Shown here one piece after another: positions 53,096 through 63,096 of a stretch of DNA of 64,000 bases. The notes under the pieces are model-generated. The model was not told where the DNA came from. It worked only from the letters and a program-made list of their open reading frames with translations, and ran no database searches. The translations under genes were made by a program, and so were the position numbers. The stretch's first letter is position 1, and each line of letters opens with the position of its first letter. Source of the DNA: Alteromonas sp. BL110. GTDB taxonomy: Bacteria > Pseudomonadota > Gammaproteobacteria > Enterobacterales > Alteromonadaceae. The DNA is taken from the NCBI RefSeq assembly GCF_003443615.1, contig NZ_CP031967.1, positions 2,542,001-2,606,000 on the forward strand, written 5' to 3'.

Positions 53096-54595
53096 TTAGC
53101 CCATGGTTGGAATAACAAAGGCGTTGTCGTTCGTATCTGAGCCATCAGGCCAGCGCTGCGTAATGGTTTTAACCTTGGTCCAGAACTTCACTCCTTCCAT
53201 ACCATGTTGATTGGTATCGCCAAATGCTGAGCGTTTCCAGCCCCCAAAGGTATGGTAGGCAACCGGCACAGGAATTGGCACGTTAATACCTACCATGCCG
53301 ACGTTTACGCGTTGCGCAAATTCGCGCGCCGCATGGCCGTTACGGGTGTACATAGCAACACCGTTACCGTATTGATGGTCACTTGCTAAGTTAACTGCTT
53401 CGTTGAAATCTTTCGCGCGCACCATTTGAAGCACTGGACCAAAAATCTCTTCTTGGTATGAACGCATATCTTTGGTTACGTGGTCGAAGAATGTAGGGCC
53501 GATGAAGTAGCCTTGACTGTCGTCTGGAATCTGACTGGTTCTGCCGTCGTAAACAAGCTCAGCACCTTCTTCTATGCAAAGGTCGATATAGCCTTCAACG
53601 CGCTCTTTGTGAGCAGCAGTAACCACAGGGCCATAATGAGCGTTAGGATCTTCACTATGACTTACCATAATGTCTTTAATAGCCGGAATAAGCTTGGCTT
53701 TCAGTTTCTCAGCGGTTTCATCGCCCACCGGAACGACAACCGGTAGCGCCATGCAGCGTTCACCGGCACTGCCGTACGCAGCACCAACTAAGTCGGTTAC
53801 CACCTGATCTAGATCTGCATCAGGCATTACGATGCCGTGGTTTTTCGCGCCGCCCATGGCTTGAACGCGCTTACCAGCACGAGCGCCACGCTCGTACACG
53901 TAGTTAGCGATATCAGAAGAGCCTACAAAGCTCACCGCCTTAATAGTTTGATGATCTAAAATACCATCAACCACTTCTTTGTTACCGTGTACAACGTTAA
54001 GTACACCTGCAGGAAGGCCAGCTTCAATCATAAGCTTTGCCAGTTCAACAGGTACTGACGGATCGCGCTCTGATGGCTTTAGAATGAACGCGTTACCGCA
54101 GGCAATTGCCACACCGAACATCCACATTGGGATCATGGCTGGGAAATTAAATGGCGTAATACCTGCCACTACACCGAGTGCTTGGCGCATGGAATACACA
54201 TCAATACCTGGACCTGCACCCTCGGTATACTCGCCTTTTTGGGCGTGAGGAATACCGCAGGCAAACTCGATAACTTCAAGGCCGCGCTGAATATCACCCT
54301 GCGCATCAACCAGTACTTTTCCGTGCTCGCTCGATAATAGTGCTGCTAAGCGGTTGCGGTTTGCTTCAACTAACTCTTTAAACTTGAACATAATACGAGC
54401 GCGTCGCTGAGGATTTGTTGCTGCCCACTCAACCTGTGCAGCTTGGGCTGTTTCAATTGCATAGGCCAAAGTTGAAGTGTTAGCCAAGCTTACTTTAGCC
54501 TGTACTTCACCTGTGTTAGGCGCAAATACCGACGCGGTATTTTCACTGCTATCTTCAAAATCTTTACCTGCAATAAAGTGAACAATCTTTCTCAT
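53096..54595 (-). CDS. mmsA: Methylmalonate-semialdehyde dehydrogenase (CoA-acylating)
   Basis: A 499-residue aldehyde dehydrogenase that converts methylmalonate semialdehyde to propionyl-CoA in valine catabolism. Seen: ITPFNFPAMIPMWMFG, FVGSSDIANYVYERGARAGKR, MGGAKNHGIVMPDADLD and the catalytic cysteine in GSAGERCMALPV. The start at 54595 is set by TAGGAG 7 bases upstream and by homology of MRKIVHFIAGKDF; the open frame extends to 54733 but that would run into the divergent LysR gene. First gene of the mmsA-mmsB operon. Confidence 0.95.
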   Translation of the reverse strand: MRKIVHFIAGKDFEDSSENTASVFAPNTGEVQAKVSLANTSTLAYAIETAQAAQVEWAATNPQRRARIMFKFKELVEANRNRLAALLSSEHGKVLVDAQGDIQRGLEVIEFACGIPHAQKGEYTEGAGPGIDVYSMRQALGVVAGITPFNFPAMIPMWMFGVAIACGNAFILKPSERDPSVPVELAKLMIEAGLPAGVLNVVHGNKEVVDGILDHQTIKAVSFVGSSDIANYVYERGARAGKRVQAMGGAKNHGIVMPDADLDQVVTDLVGAAYGSAGERCMALPVVVPVGDETAEKLKAKLIPAIKDIMVSHSEDPNAHYGPVVTAAHKERVEGYIDLCIEEGAELVYDGRTSQIPDDSQGYFIGPTFFDHVTKDMRSYQEEIFGPVLQMVRAKDFNEAVNLASDHQYGNGVAMYTRNGHAAREFAQRVNVGMVGINVPIPVPVAYHTFGGWKRSAFGDTNQHGMEGVKFWTKVKTITQRWPDGSDTNDNAFVIPTMG

Positions 54596-54693
54596 GACAT
54601 AGCTCCTAGGGTTTTTAACAATATTGAAACCTTGTGTTTGCAAAGGCAATACATATACTTGCAGTATGGTGCTGTAAAAATGCAGGTATTTGA

Positions 54694-55578
54694 GTGAATT
54701 GGGATGACATGCGCTTGTTTCTTGGATTGGCAAGAAATGGTCGTGTAGCTATTGCAGCTAAAGGCTTGAAAGTAGACCCTACCACGTTAATTCGTCGTGT
54801 AAAAAAACTGGAAGACTCATTAAATTGTAAGTTATTCGAGCTAACGAAAAAGGGATATGTGCTAACCACACATGGTAGTGAGTTGGTTACGTATATTGAA
54901 AAAGCAGAGCATTACTTTTTAGAGGCACAAAACGAATTAGGTGATGAACGTTCCCACTTAGCGGGCACGATTAGAGTAAGCGTTTCTGAAGGCTTCGGCA
55001 GTTGGTTTTTGGCGCCATTACTCCCCGATTTTAAAAAGCAGTATCCAGGGATAAGTATTGAGCTAGTAGCAACCAGTGGTTTTTTAAACCTCAATAAACG
55101 GGAAGCTGATATGGCTATCTTACTGGAAAAGCCTAGCAAAGGCTTACTGGTTACCCAGAAGCTGACTGACTATAATCTTTATCTTTATACCCATCAGTCC
55201 CTTATCAGCAACAACAAACCAAAAACATTAAAAGACCTTACCGCGTTTAATTTAGTGAGCTATGTCCCCGATTTGGTTTACGCCCCCCAATTGAAGTTCA
55301 TTGAGGAGACCGCGCTGTCCCAATTAAGCGCACTTCGCAGCACCAGTATCAATGCGCAGTATCAGATGCTTGTAAATGGCGCAGGTGTAGGAATTTTGCC
55401 TAAATTTATGGCAGAGAAACAGCCAGAGTTAGTTCGTCTTCTACAAAACGAGATCCATATTAAGCGAACGTTTTGGTTGGCAACACACAAAGAAACCCAT
55501 TCTCAGGCCCGTTTTCAAGTGTTCACGAAGTGGCTTACAGATAATATTGCGCAACATAGACCAAGGTTTCTCGATTGA
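54694..55578 (+). CDS. LysR-type regulator, divergent from mmsA
   Basis: A 294-residue LysR regulator with N-terminal helix-turn-helix (DMRLFLGLARNGRVAIAAKG, DPTTLIRRVKKLEDSL) and effector domain (SVSEGFGSWFLAPLLPDFKKQYPGISIEL). The start is GTG at 54694. It sits 98 bases from the mmsA start in divergent orientation, so it most likely controls mmsAB in response to a valine catabolite (inference from position). Confidence 0.9.
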   Translation: MNWDDMRLFLGLARNGRVAIAAKGLKVDPTTLIRRVKKLEDSLNCKLFELTKKGYVLTTHGSELVTYIEKAEHYFLEAQNELGDERSHLAGTIRVSVSEGFGSWFLAPLLPDFKKQYPGISIELVATSGFLNLNKREADMAILLEKPSKGLLVTQKLTDYNLYLYTHQSLISNNKPKTLKDLTAFNLVSYVPDLVYAPQLKFIEETALSQLSALRSTSINAQYQMLVNGAGVGILPKFMAEKQPELVRLLQNEIHIKRTFWLATHKETHSQARFQVFTKWLTDNIAQHRPRFLD

Positions 55579-55853
55579 AAAATTAGACTTTTTTCTACTG
55601 CCTTTTGCTGTAAATGTGTGAGAAAAATCAGTGTGAAAGCGAAAAATTTAGCCTGACTTTGCCGCAAGTGGTGAATGTGGTCTAGGCTATATATATCGCG
55701 TGATTATACTAAGTTATAAAATACTAACGAAAAGATAAACGTTAGCATTACGCTTAGTGAACCTTGTATACATTTATCTAATTATCGTTAAGGCAGGATT
55801 GATGGCTGCCGATAAAAGGCACATCACAAAAATTCTCTGTCAGGGAAGATCCT

Positions 55854-57170
55854 ATGTTCAATAAACATTTAGTAAAAGAAAACGAAGCGCTTCGCGAGGA
55901 GCTACACATACTCAAGCAAGTGCGAGACGGGTTACGTGAAGATATGATTTTTCTTCGCCTAAACGAGCGTGGTGAAATAGACGCAGTTAACGGGATGTTC
56001 GAAGAGGAGCTGGGGTACTCTCTGTCTCAAGTGAAAGGTAAACGCTTTTTTGAATTTGTTCCTGAGATTGCACGGAACACTCCTCATTTTAAAAAGTTAA
56101 AAGATGCTCTTGAACAGCGTCTTCATTACTGGGGGGCAATAGAGTTTGTGCGTGAAAACGGAGATGAGGCGTGGCTGCGTGGTGTAGTAGAGCCTATTTT
56201 CGATATTAATGGCAAGATACACAAATTTTCGGTAAACCTTAATGACCTTACGCGCACCATCGCTAAGTCGAAAGAACACGAAGACCTAGTAGCTGCTTTA
56301 CACAAATCTAATGCGGCGATTGAGTTTGATCTCAATGGTGTAATTCAAGACGCTAACGAAGCCTTTTTGAAAACGGTCAAATACAGTTTGAACGAAATAA
56401 AGGGCAAGCACCATAGAATATTCTGCGATACTGAATACGCTAATTCTATGGAATACAAGAATTTTTGGGATCGCCTAGCCCGTGGTGAATTCGTTGCAGG
56501 GCGCTTTGAACGTTTTGATGCGCATGGCAACAGCTTTTGGTTAGAGGCAACTTATAACCCTATTTGTGACTCTCACGGTCGCATGTATAAAGTGGTTAAA
56601 CTGGCTACTGATATTACTGAGCAAGTTGCTAGAGAAAATGCAATTTCTAATGCTGCTGATATTGCCTATCGTTCTTCTAATACTACTGATCAAATTGCAT
56701 CACGAGGGAAGGAAGTAGTAAGTGAATTGCTTTCTGAAATGTCTTCGCTGTCGGATCAAATGGACAGAGCTAAGGAAGGAATAAACGCACTAGATAGCCA
56801 GTCTCAGCAGATAGCCACTATCATAGGTAGTATCAGTGCCATCGCCGAGCAAACTAACTTACTAGCTTTAAATGCGGCCATTGAAGCCGCGCGCGCTGGC
56901 GATCAGGGACGAGGTTTCGCCGTAGTGGCAGACGAAGTACGCCAGTTAGCATCGCGTACTACCGAGGCTACGGAAGAAATTATTAATGTGGTTAAGCACA
57001 ACCAAACGTTGGCAACCGATGCCGTAAACCTTGTGAATGAGGGTGATGCAAAAGCACAGTCTGGGCTTAATTACGCCAACGAAGCGGGTGAGGTTATTGA
57101 GCAAATCCAAAACGGCGCGAAGGAAGTTGTGGATGCAGTCGGGCAGTTTAGCAGTCAGCTCGTAAATTAA
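55854..57170 (+). CDS. Soluble PAS-PAS methyl-accepting chemotaxis protein
   Basis: A 438-residue chemoreceptor without membrane segments: a short coiled coil (about 5-30), two PAS domains (about 30-140 and 145-260) and a signalling domain with the conserved hairpin tip [23 protein letters not shown]. The PAS domains suggest a cytoplasmic redox, oxygen or metabolite sensor that talks to CheA/CheW. The signalling domain is short after the tip (about 95 residues) and has no HAMP. It stands alone; no chemotaxis genes are adjacent. Confidence 0.92.
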   Translation: MFNKHLVKENEALREELHILKQVRDGLREDMIFLRLNERGEIDAVNGMFEEELGYSLSQVKGKRFFEFVPEIARNTPHFKKLKDALEQRLHYWGAIEFVRENGDEAWLRGVVEPIFDINGKIHKFSVNLNDLTRTIAKSKEHEDLVAALHKSNAAIEFDLNGVIQDANEAFLKTVKYSLNEIKGKHHRIFCDTEYANSMEYKNFWDRLARGEFVAGRFERFDAHGNSFWLEATYNPICDSHGRMYKVVKLATDITEQVARENAISNAADIAYRSSNTTDQIASRGKEVVSELLSEMSSLSDQMDRAKEGINALDSQSQQIATIIGSISAIAEQTNLLALNAAIEAARAGDQGRGFAVVADEVRQLASRTTEATEEIINVVKHNQTLATDAVNLVNEGDAKAQSGLNYANEAGEVIEQIQNGAKEVVDAVGQFSSQLVN

Positions 57171-57366
57171 ACATTAATAAGTAGCGTTGACATGAACGTG
57201 TAGAACGTAATCAATAAGCGTACCTATTGCCTCACTTGTAACACCTATGCTTGAAAAAGTGAGTTCATCCTACCTTGGTAGGATGAATTCGCCCCTATTG
57301 CAGGATGTGCTTTTGAGCGCATGATGTATAGCATAACCCTGTAATAAAAGGCTTGCAGGGGCGCTT

Positions 57367-58626
57367 ATGTCAGGTTTTACGAAAATATCTACAGCTGTAG
57401 TGGCCGTATTCATTGGCTGCTTTTTGGTTTTTACCTGTCTGGTCTACTTCCACATACAAGATAATATTGAGGAAGAAATGACCGGCGCGCTTAATCAAGT
57501 GCGAGAAATGGTAAACCTCAATATCCCTGTCGCTGATATCGAAGCAATTGTAGAGCCTAGTCCTCACTTATCTGCCCATTATTTCACGGGCCGTCTTCGG
57601 GCAGAGCAGCCCTCAGCAATGTCTACATCTGAACGCACTGCACTCACACCAGTTATCATCCCAATTCAGGAAAATCAGTATCTTGTCGTTACGCCTTTCG
57701 ATGCTACTGAACTTACACAGAACCTCACTTTTTTTGCATTGGTGGCGGGACTGTTTTTCGCAACCTTTGTCCTGTTGCTGTTTACGTTAAAAGTGGCGGT
57801 TAAGCAAAGGTTAGTGCCGCTAAATCAGCTCGCTGACGCGTTATCTGAGCTTCGAGAAGGCAAGGAATCACAGCCCCTACCACATTCAGATATCACCGAA
57901 ATGAATAGGGTGTTAGACCAGTTTAAGCATCTGCAAAATGCACTTAAATCAAAAGAAAAGCAGCTCATAAAAATAGATAAGCAGCTAGCTCTTCTCCAAG
58001 AGCAAGAGCGTAATTACCTTGCCAGAGAGCTTCACGATAATGTGGGGCAGTTGCTGACCACGATAAAAGCCCATGCTTATATTTTGGTTAACGCAAAAGA
58101 GCGATCTGTTGTTGAACTGTCAGCACAGAAAGTTCAAGTGATGTCACATCAAATAAGCGATGCAATTAGAAAGCTCACTGCTCACCTTCACCCGCTTGTT
58201 TTGGATAGAGTCTCTCTTCAGTCGTCGCTAGAACGTCTGGTTTACGAACAAGAAGTGGCACAGCCCGATACGCAGTGGAACGTGTCTATTAATCTAAAGC
58301 GCTATCAAGAAGATAATGAGCGAGATATTCATCTTTACCGATTTGCTCAAGAAGCTATTAATAACGTGATTAAGCATGCGAAGGCCACCAAGGTTAGCAT
58401 TCAAATTTATGGCGATACTCATCGGGTTTCTGTGATGGTCAAAGACAACGGCCGGGGATTAGGGAACCACATTGTAGAAAATATTGGCATGTCTTCAATG
58501 CGCAGCCGAGCGCGTTGTATAGGTGCAAATTGCAGTGTGACGTCACCAGATGATGGAGGCGTTGCTGTATCGCTGTCCCTTACCCTCAAAAAAATGCCTC
58601 CTCTTATGGGCGCTAGCGTCGCATGA
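57367..58626 (+). CDS. Membrane sensor histidine kinase (NarX/HisKA_3 type)
   Basis: A 419-residue kinase: TM about 8-28, a periplasmic domain of about 90 residues, a second TM (about 121-143), a linker with coiled coil (about 185-215), the phosphoacceptor motif ARELHDNVGQ (His223) and a C-terminal HATPase (FAQEAINNVIKHA, DNGRGLG, IGMSSMRSRA). Its stop overlaps the start of the response regulator by 4 bases (ATGA). The pair lies just before an ExaC/AldB-type dehydrogenase, recalling kinase-regulator pairs that control alcohol oxidation in Pseudomonas. Confidence 0.92.
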   Translation: MSGFTKISTAVVAVFIGCFLVFTCLVYFHIQDNIEEEMTGALNQVREMVNLNIPVADIEAIVEPSPHLSAHYFTGRLRAEQPSAMSTSERTALTPVIIPIQENQYLVVTPFDATELTQNLTFFALVAGLFFATFVLLLFTLKVAVKQRLVPLNQLADALSELREGKESQPLPHSDITEMNRVLDQFKHLQNALKSKEKQLIKIDKQLALLQEQERNYLARELHDNVGQLLTTIKAHAYILVNAKERSVVELSAQKVQVMSHQISDAIRKLTAHLHPLVLDRVSLQSSLERLVYEQEVAQPDTQWNVSINLKRYQEDNERDIHLYRFAQEAINNVIKHAKATKVSIQIYGDTHRVSVMVKDNGRGLGNHIVENIGMSSMRSRARCIGANCSVTSPDDGGVAVSLSLTLKKMPPLMGASVA

Positions 58627-59300
58627 ATATTCTAATTGTCGACGACCACGCTGTGGTGCGTGAAGGATACAAAGCTTTACTCAATGCGATGATGCCCGAT
58701 TGCCGTATTTTTGATGCTGAAAACGGTGCACAAACCCATCGTTTATTAGCCAGTAGTGACATTGAGATCTTAATCCTCGACATAAACCTTTCAAATGAAA
58801 GTGGCCTTGTTTTAGCCAAGATTTTTTTGAAGCGACATCCAGATTTAAAAATTATCTTTTTCAGTATGTTCGAAGACAGCGTCATATTGCACCGCGCTAT
58901 GCAAACCGGTGCTATGGGGTACATCAGTAAAAGTAGTTCGCCTGAAATATTGATCTCGGCAATTAAGGTCGTCGCAAAAGGGCAAAAGTATATTGAGCGA
59001 GGCTTGGCGGTAAATTTAGCCAATCAACTTCTCGATACCAATGTGGACATTGCTGCCAAATTAACAAAACGTGAGTTCGAAATATTTATTGCGATAGCAA
59101 TGAATAAATCCCGCTTCGATATTGCTGATGAGTTGGGCCTATCGGCTAAGACTGTCTCTAACGCACTTACCGTCATTAAGCGAAAGCTCGACGCGGTGCC
59201 CTCCCAGTTTTCAGCCATTGCGGCTAAACACGGTTACATCGGTGATGCAGAGCTTTCAGCGTCTCAATCGGTGTCTTTTGTCGAGAAGAGTGAGAAGTAG
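58623..59300 (+). CDS. LuxR/NarL-type response regulator
   Basis: A 225-residue regulator with receiver (acidic residues 7-8, phosphoacceptor Asp53 in ILDINL) and a C-terminal LuxR helix-turn-helix (LTKREFEIFIAIAMNKSRFD, then AKTVSNALTVIKRKL). Partner of the kinase it overlaps by 4 bases. The next gene, 142 bases on, is an aldehyde dehydrogenase of the ethanol-oxidation type and is the most obvious target (inference). Confidence 0.92.
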   Translation: MNILIVDDHAVVREGYKALLNAMMPDCRIFDAENGAQTHRLLASSDIEILILDINLSNESGLVLAKIFLKRHPDLKIIFFSMFEDSVILHRAMQTGAMGYISKSSSPEILISAIKVVAKGQKYIERGLAVNLANQLLDTNVDIAAKLTKREFEIFIAIAMNKSRFDIADELGLSAKTVSNALTVIKRKLDAVPSQFSAIAAKHGYIGDAELSASQSVSFVEKSEK

Positions 59301-59442
59301 CCATAGGTTTCCCCTCCTAAAGTAGGAGTCAAATCGGTCTATCGCATCATGGTAGGTACAACGTAAAAGTACCATTATCAAACTACACAACAAACCAAGT
59401 TAGTGCGCGTGGTACGCGCAAAGTTATCAAAAGGTACTTCTT

Positions 59443-60960
59443 ATGATTTATGCAAAGCCAGGTAGTGAAGGTTCGGTCGTAAGCTTCAAAGAAAGCTACG
59501 GTAATTTTATCAATGGCGAATGGGTTGCACCGGTTAAAGGTGAGTACTTCACCGCAACATCACCAGTAGATGGCAGTGACATCGCACAAATCCCTCGCTC
59601 AACGTCTGAAGATATTGAGCTTGCGTTAGATGCAGCTCACGCTGCGAAAAAAGGTTGGGCAGATACATCAGTAGCTGAGCGTTCTAACATTCTTCTGAAA
59701 ATAGCCGATCGCATCGAAGAAAACCTAGAACTACTCGCCGTTGCAGAAACTTGGGATAACGGTAAAGCCGTTCGTGAAACACTGAATGCCGACATCCCGC
59801 TTTGCGCAGACCATTACCGTTATTACGCAGGCTGTATTCGAAGCCAAGAAGGCACCATCGGCGAAATTGATAAAAACACGGTGGCGTATCACTTCCATGA
59901 ACCTTACGGTGTAGTTGGGCAAATCATCCCTTGGAACTTCCCGCTACTTATGGCGGCATGGAAACTGGCGCCAGCACTTGTTACCGGTAACGTAGTGGTG
60001 CTTAAGCCTGCAGAACAAACGCCAGTATCAATCTTGTTATTCGCTGAGCTAATCCAAGATTTACTGCCACCAGGCGTTCTCAATATTGTTAATGGATTTG
60101 GTGCAGAAGCAGGGCAAGCCCTCGCAACGAGCACTCGAATTGCAAAAATCGCGTTCACCGGTTCTACCCCAGTTGGCGGACATATCCTTCGCTGTGCGGC
60201 TGAAAACCTGATCCCGTCAACTGTAGAACTTGGCGGTAAGTCGCCAAACTTATTCTTCGCAGACATTATGGATCACGAGCCAGAGTTTATTGATAAGTGT
60301 GCCGAAGGTTTAGTGCTTGGCTACTTCAACCAAGGTGAAGTGTGTACGTGTCCTTCTCGAGCGATAATTCACGAAGATATCTATGATGCTTTCATGGAAA
60401 AAGTGTTGGAAAAAATTCAGAAGATCAAACGTGGCAACCCACTAGACACAGACACCATGGTAGGTGCACAGGCATCTAACGAGCAGTTCGAAAAGATCCT
60501 TAAATACATCGATATTGGTAAGTCTGAAGGTGCTCAAGTCGTCACTGGTGGTGAGAAGGAACAGCTACCTGGATTTGATGGAGGCTACTACATTCAGCCG
60601 ACTATCTTGAAGGGTGAAAACCACATGCGTGTGTTCCAAGAAGAGATTTTTGGTCCGGTAATCGCTGTCCAAACCTTTAAAACCGAAGAAGAGGCGATTG
60701 AGATTGCCAATAATACAAGCTTCGGACTTGGCGCTGGTGTATGGAGCCGCGATGCGAATGTAGCATTCCGCGTAGGTCGAGCGATTGAAGCTGGACGTGT
60801 ATGGACGAATTGTTATCATCTGTATCCAGCTCACGCTGCTTTCGGTGGCTATAAAAAGTCAGGCATTGGCCGCGAAACCCACAAGATGATGCTAGATCAC
60901 TACCAGCAGACAAAAAATCTATTGGTAAGTTACGATATCAACCCACTTGGTTTCTTCTAA
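59443..60960 (+). CDS. NAD-dependent aldehyde dehydrogenase, ExaC/AldB-like
   Basis: A 505-residue aldehyde dehydrogenase, most like the acetaldehyde-oxidising ExaC/AldB group by length and by the starting region [20 protein letters not shown]. Seen: [28 protein letters not shown], the glutamate in VELGGKSPN and the catalytic cysteine in [11 protein letters not shown]. It should oxidise acetaldehyde or a similar short aldehyde to the acid. It follows a kinase-regulator pair and is separated from the NosR-like gene by a hairpin without T tract (60970-60990). Confidence 0.93.
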   Translation: MIYAKPGSEGSVVSFKESYGNFINGEWVAPVKGEYFTATSPVDGSDIAQIPRSTSEDIELALDAAHAAKKGWADTSVAERSNILLKIADRIEENLELLAVAETWDNGKAVRETLNADIPLCADHYRYYAGCIRSQEGTIGEIDKNTVAYHFHEPYGVVGQIIPWNFPLLMAAWKLAPALVTGNVVVLKPAEQTPVSILLFAELIQDLLPPGVLNIVNGFGAEAGQALATSTRIAKIAFTGSTPVGGHILRCAAENLIPSTVELGGKSPNLFFADIMDHEPEFIDKCAEGLVLGYFNQGEVCTCPSRAIIHEDIYDAFMEKVLEKIQKIKRGNPLDTDTMVGAQASNEQFEKILKYIDIGKSEGAQVVTGGEKEQLPGFDGGYYIQPTILKGENHMRVFQEEIFGPVIAVQTFKTEEEAIEIANNTSFGLGAGVWSRDANVAFRVGRAIEAGRVWTNCYHLYPAHAAFGGYKKSGIGRETHKMMLDHYQQTKNLLVSYDINPLGFF

Positions 60961-60969
60961 TTAACCTGA

Positions 60970-60990
60970 GGGCGGCGCCTATTGCCGCCC
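60970..60990 (+). terminator. Hairpin between the aldehyde dehydrogenase and NosR-like genes
   Basis: GGGCGGC (60970-60976) pairs with GCCGCCC (60984-60990) over 7 bases. It lies 10 bases after the dehydrogenase stop and 10 bases before the next start. There is no T tract, so it is more likely an attenuator or mRNA stabiliser than a full terminator. Confidence 0.5.
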
Positions 60991-60999
60991 ACTACCTCT

Positions 61000-63096
61000 A
61001 TGCGCATCGTATTTTCCTCAATCATTTTCTTGCTGTTGCTGAGCACCAGTGTGTTGGCGCAGTCTGACGCGACAGACATTCCAAACGACATTTACAAGAT
61101 ATTTCCCAACGCTACACGTGTGGGGGAAATGCACACTGACATCAAAGTAACCCCAGTCTATCAGCTTCAGCAACTACTCGGATATGTTTTTGAGTCGAAT
61201 GACTTTGTCGACTTCATAGGCTTTTCAGGCAAACCGGTTAATGTGATGATTGGATTAGATACACAAGGTAATGTTGTTGATCTTTTCGTTAAGCAGCATA
61301 ACGAGCCGATTTTTTTGCACGGGCTTGGCGAGCAGTCTATGTTTGATTTCGTTGCCCAATACCAAGGTCATAATGTCAAAGAGCGTTTTATCATTGGTGG
61401 GAAAAGCAATGTAGGCAAAGACGCTACTTACTTTGATGGGGTTACGAAAGCGACTGTATCAGTGCTGGTTATCAACGACACTATCGTGACATCTGCATTA
61501 GCGGTTGCCAGAGCTAAGCTTGATGGCTTTGTCGCGCCTAGCAACAATATTATCAATCCAGACTTTTACGAACCTCTTACTTTTAGCGAATTGGTTGACA
61601 AGGGCTACATTCAAAAGCACCAGATTACTCAGCAAAATACCGAAGGGCTTTCGAGAGAAGTGATTCGGGCGGTTGACGATATTCAAAGCGAGTTTGTTCT
61701 TGATGGTGACATCATTGCCGAACACTACTATGCGTTTTTAAGTCTTCCTATTGTGGGGAAAAACCTGCTAGGTGAAGAGGAATTTGCTCGGTTACAGGAA
61801 AATCTAAATCCAGGAGAAATGGCACTGATGGTACTGAATACGAAAGGGTTCAGTTTTATCAGCGATGAGTTTATTCCCCAAACCACTCCTGAGCATTTAC
61901 GGGTATCTCAAGGCGGCTTTCCCACAGCTATCCGCGATATCGATTTTTATAGCTTCTATGACCCCGCATTTTCACAAGCATTGCCCGACTACAACGAGAT
62001 CAAAGTACTTCGAGTAAAATCGAAAGGTGGGCTGTCACTTGACCAAGAAATGGAAATAGCGATTAGTGTGCCGTTTAAGCCAAGCTTTTTCGAGCAAGAT
62101 GAGCATCTTTTCCCTTTGAAAGTGACACTGCCTAGTGAACTATTTATGGAAAATCCAGAGGCTCAGTTAGCGAAGCCCATTCCGTTGTGGCAGAAAATTT
62201 GGAGGGACAGAAACTTAACGATAAGCATCACTGTTGTTTATCTTGTTGCGCTGTCGTTGTTTTTTGCATTCCAGCAAAGGCTAACGCCTTACACGAAGTT
62301 TGTGCATACAGTGCGGGCATTTTCCCTTGTGTTCGTGCTGTTTTTTATTGGTTTTTACGCCCAAGGGCAACTGTCTGTCGTCAACATATACACACTGCTA
62401 CTGGATATTGTCGATGGATTTTCGTTAGAGGTATATCTTCTCGATCCGGTTATTTTTATTTTGTGGAGCTTTGTATTTGCCTCGCTGTTTATTGTAGGGC
62501 GGGGGCTCTTTTGTGGCTGGCTTTGCCCCTTCGGGGCTCTGCAAGAAATGATGGGAATACTGGCTGAAAAGCTCAGGATAAAACAAATTAGAATTAAGCC
62601 TCAGCACCACAAGCGGGCGCAAAAAATTAAATATGTGTTGCTTATAGGACTAGTCGCGTGCTCATTCTATTCGCTAAACCTTGCGGAGAAGCTCGCTGAG
62701 ATAGAGCCGTTTAAAACATCCATAACCCTACACTTTGTTCGATATTGGCCCTTTGTGCTGTATTCGGTTTTATTGCTGCTACTTAGCTTAAAAATTCATA
62801 AAGTGTACTGCCGCTATTTATGTCCATTGGGAGCAGGGCTTGCCATTCTGGGGCGTTTCCCTTTCGTTAAATTGCTTACACGTAAAGATGCCTGCGGTAA
62901 TCCGTGTCAGCTGTGCAAACAAAAGAAATGTGGTATTGATGCTATAGAACAAGACGGCAGCATTGACTATGCTGAATGTATTCAGTGCCTTGAGTGTGTG
63001 GTTACGTTAGATAACCCTAACTTGTGCAAAATCGATAAATATAAAAAGAAAAAGGTGCCAACGCGTGTCAAAAACCTCAATCCTGTCCGCCCTTAG
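61000..63096 (+). CDS. NosR/NirI-family membrane iron-sulphur protein
   Basis: A protein of about 698 residues with the NosR plan: signal peptide (cut near VLAQSD), a periplasmic FMN-binding-type domain (about 70-190, including TKATVSV near the flavin threonine site), a further periplasmic part, several membrane segments from about 410, two CxxxCP motifs (CGWLCPFGALQE and CRYLCPLGAG) and a C-terminal ferredoxin-like domain (CGNPCQLCKQKKC, CIQCLEC). NosR passes electrons from quinol for nitrous oxide reduction; no nos gene is near, so this is a relative with another partner. ATG 61000 lacks a clear ribosome site. It overlaps the FIST gene by 32 bases. Confidence 0.88.
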   Translation: MRIVFSSIIFLLLLSTSVLAQSDATDIPNDIYKIFPNATRVGEMHTDIKVTPVYQLQQLLGYVFESNDFVDFIGFSGKPVNVMIGLDTQGNVVDLFVKQHNEPIFLHGLGEQSMFDFVAQYQGHNVKERFIIGGKSNVGKDATYFDGVTKATVSVLVINDTIVTSALAVARAKLDGFVAPSNNIINPDFYEPLTFSELVDKGYIQKHQITQQNTEGLSREVIRAVDDIQSEFVLDGDIIAEHYYAFLSLPIVGKNLLGEEEFARLQENLNPGEMALMVLNTKGFSFISDEFIPQTTPEHLRVSQGGFPTAIRDIDFYSFYDPAFSQALPDYNEIKVLRVKSKGGLSLDQEMEIAISVPFKPSFFEQDEHLFPLKVTLPSELFMENPEAQLAKPIPLWQKIWRDRNLTISITVVYLVALSLFFAFQQRLTPYTKFVHTVRAFSLVFVLFFIGFYAQGQLSVVNIYTLLLDIVDGFSLEVYLLDPVIFILWSFVFASLFIVGRGLFCGWLCPFGALQEMMGILAEKLRIKQIRIKPQHHKRAQKIKYVLLIGLVACSFYSLNLAEKLAEIEPFKTSITLHFVRYWPFVLYSVLLLLLSLKIHKVYCRYLCPLGAGLAILGRFPFVKLLTRKDACGNPCQLCKQKKCGIDAIEQDGSIDYAECIQCLECVVTLDNPNLCKIDKYKKKKVPTRVKNLNPVRP

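Noticed and set aside
54596..54733. 46-residue N-terminal extension of mmsA
   Set aside because: It overlaps the divergent LysR gene, has no ribosome site, and family members begin at the MRKIVHFIAG region, which has TAGGAG before it.
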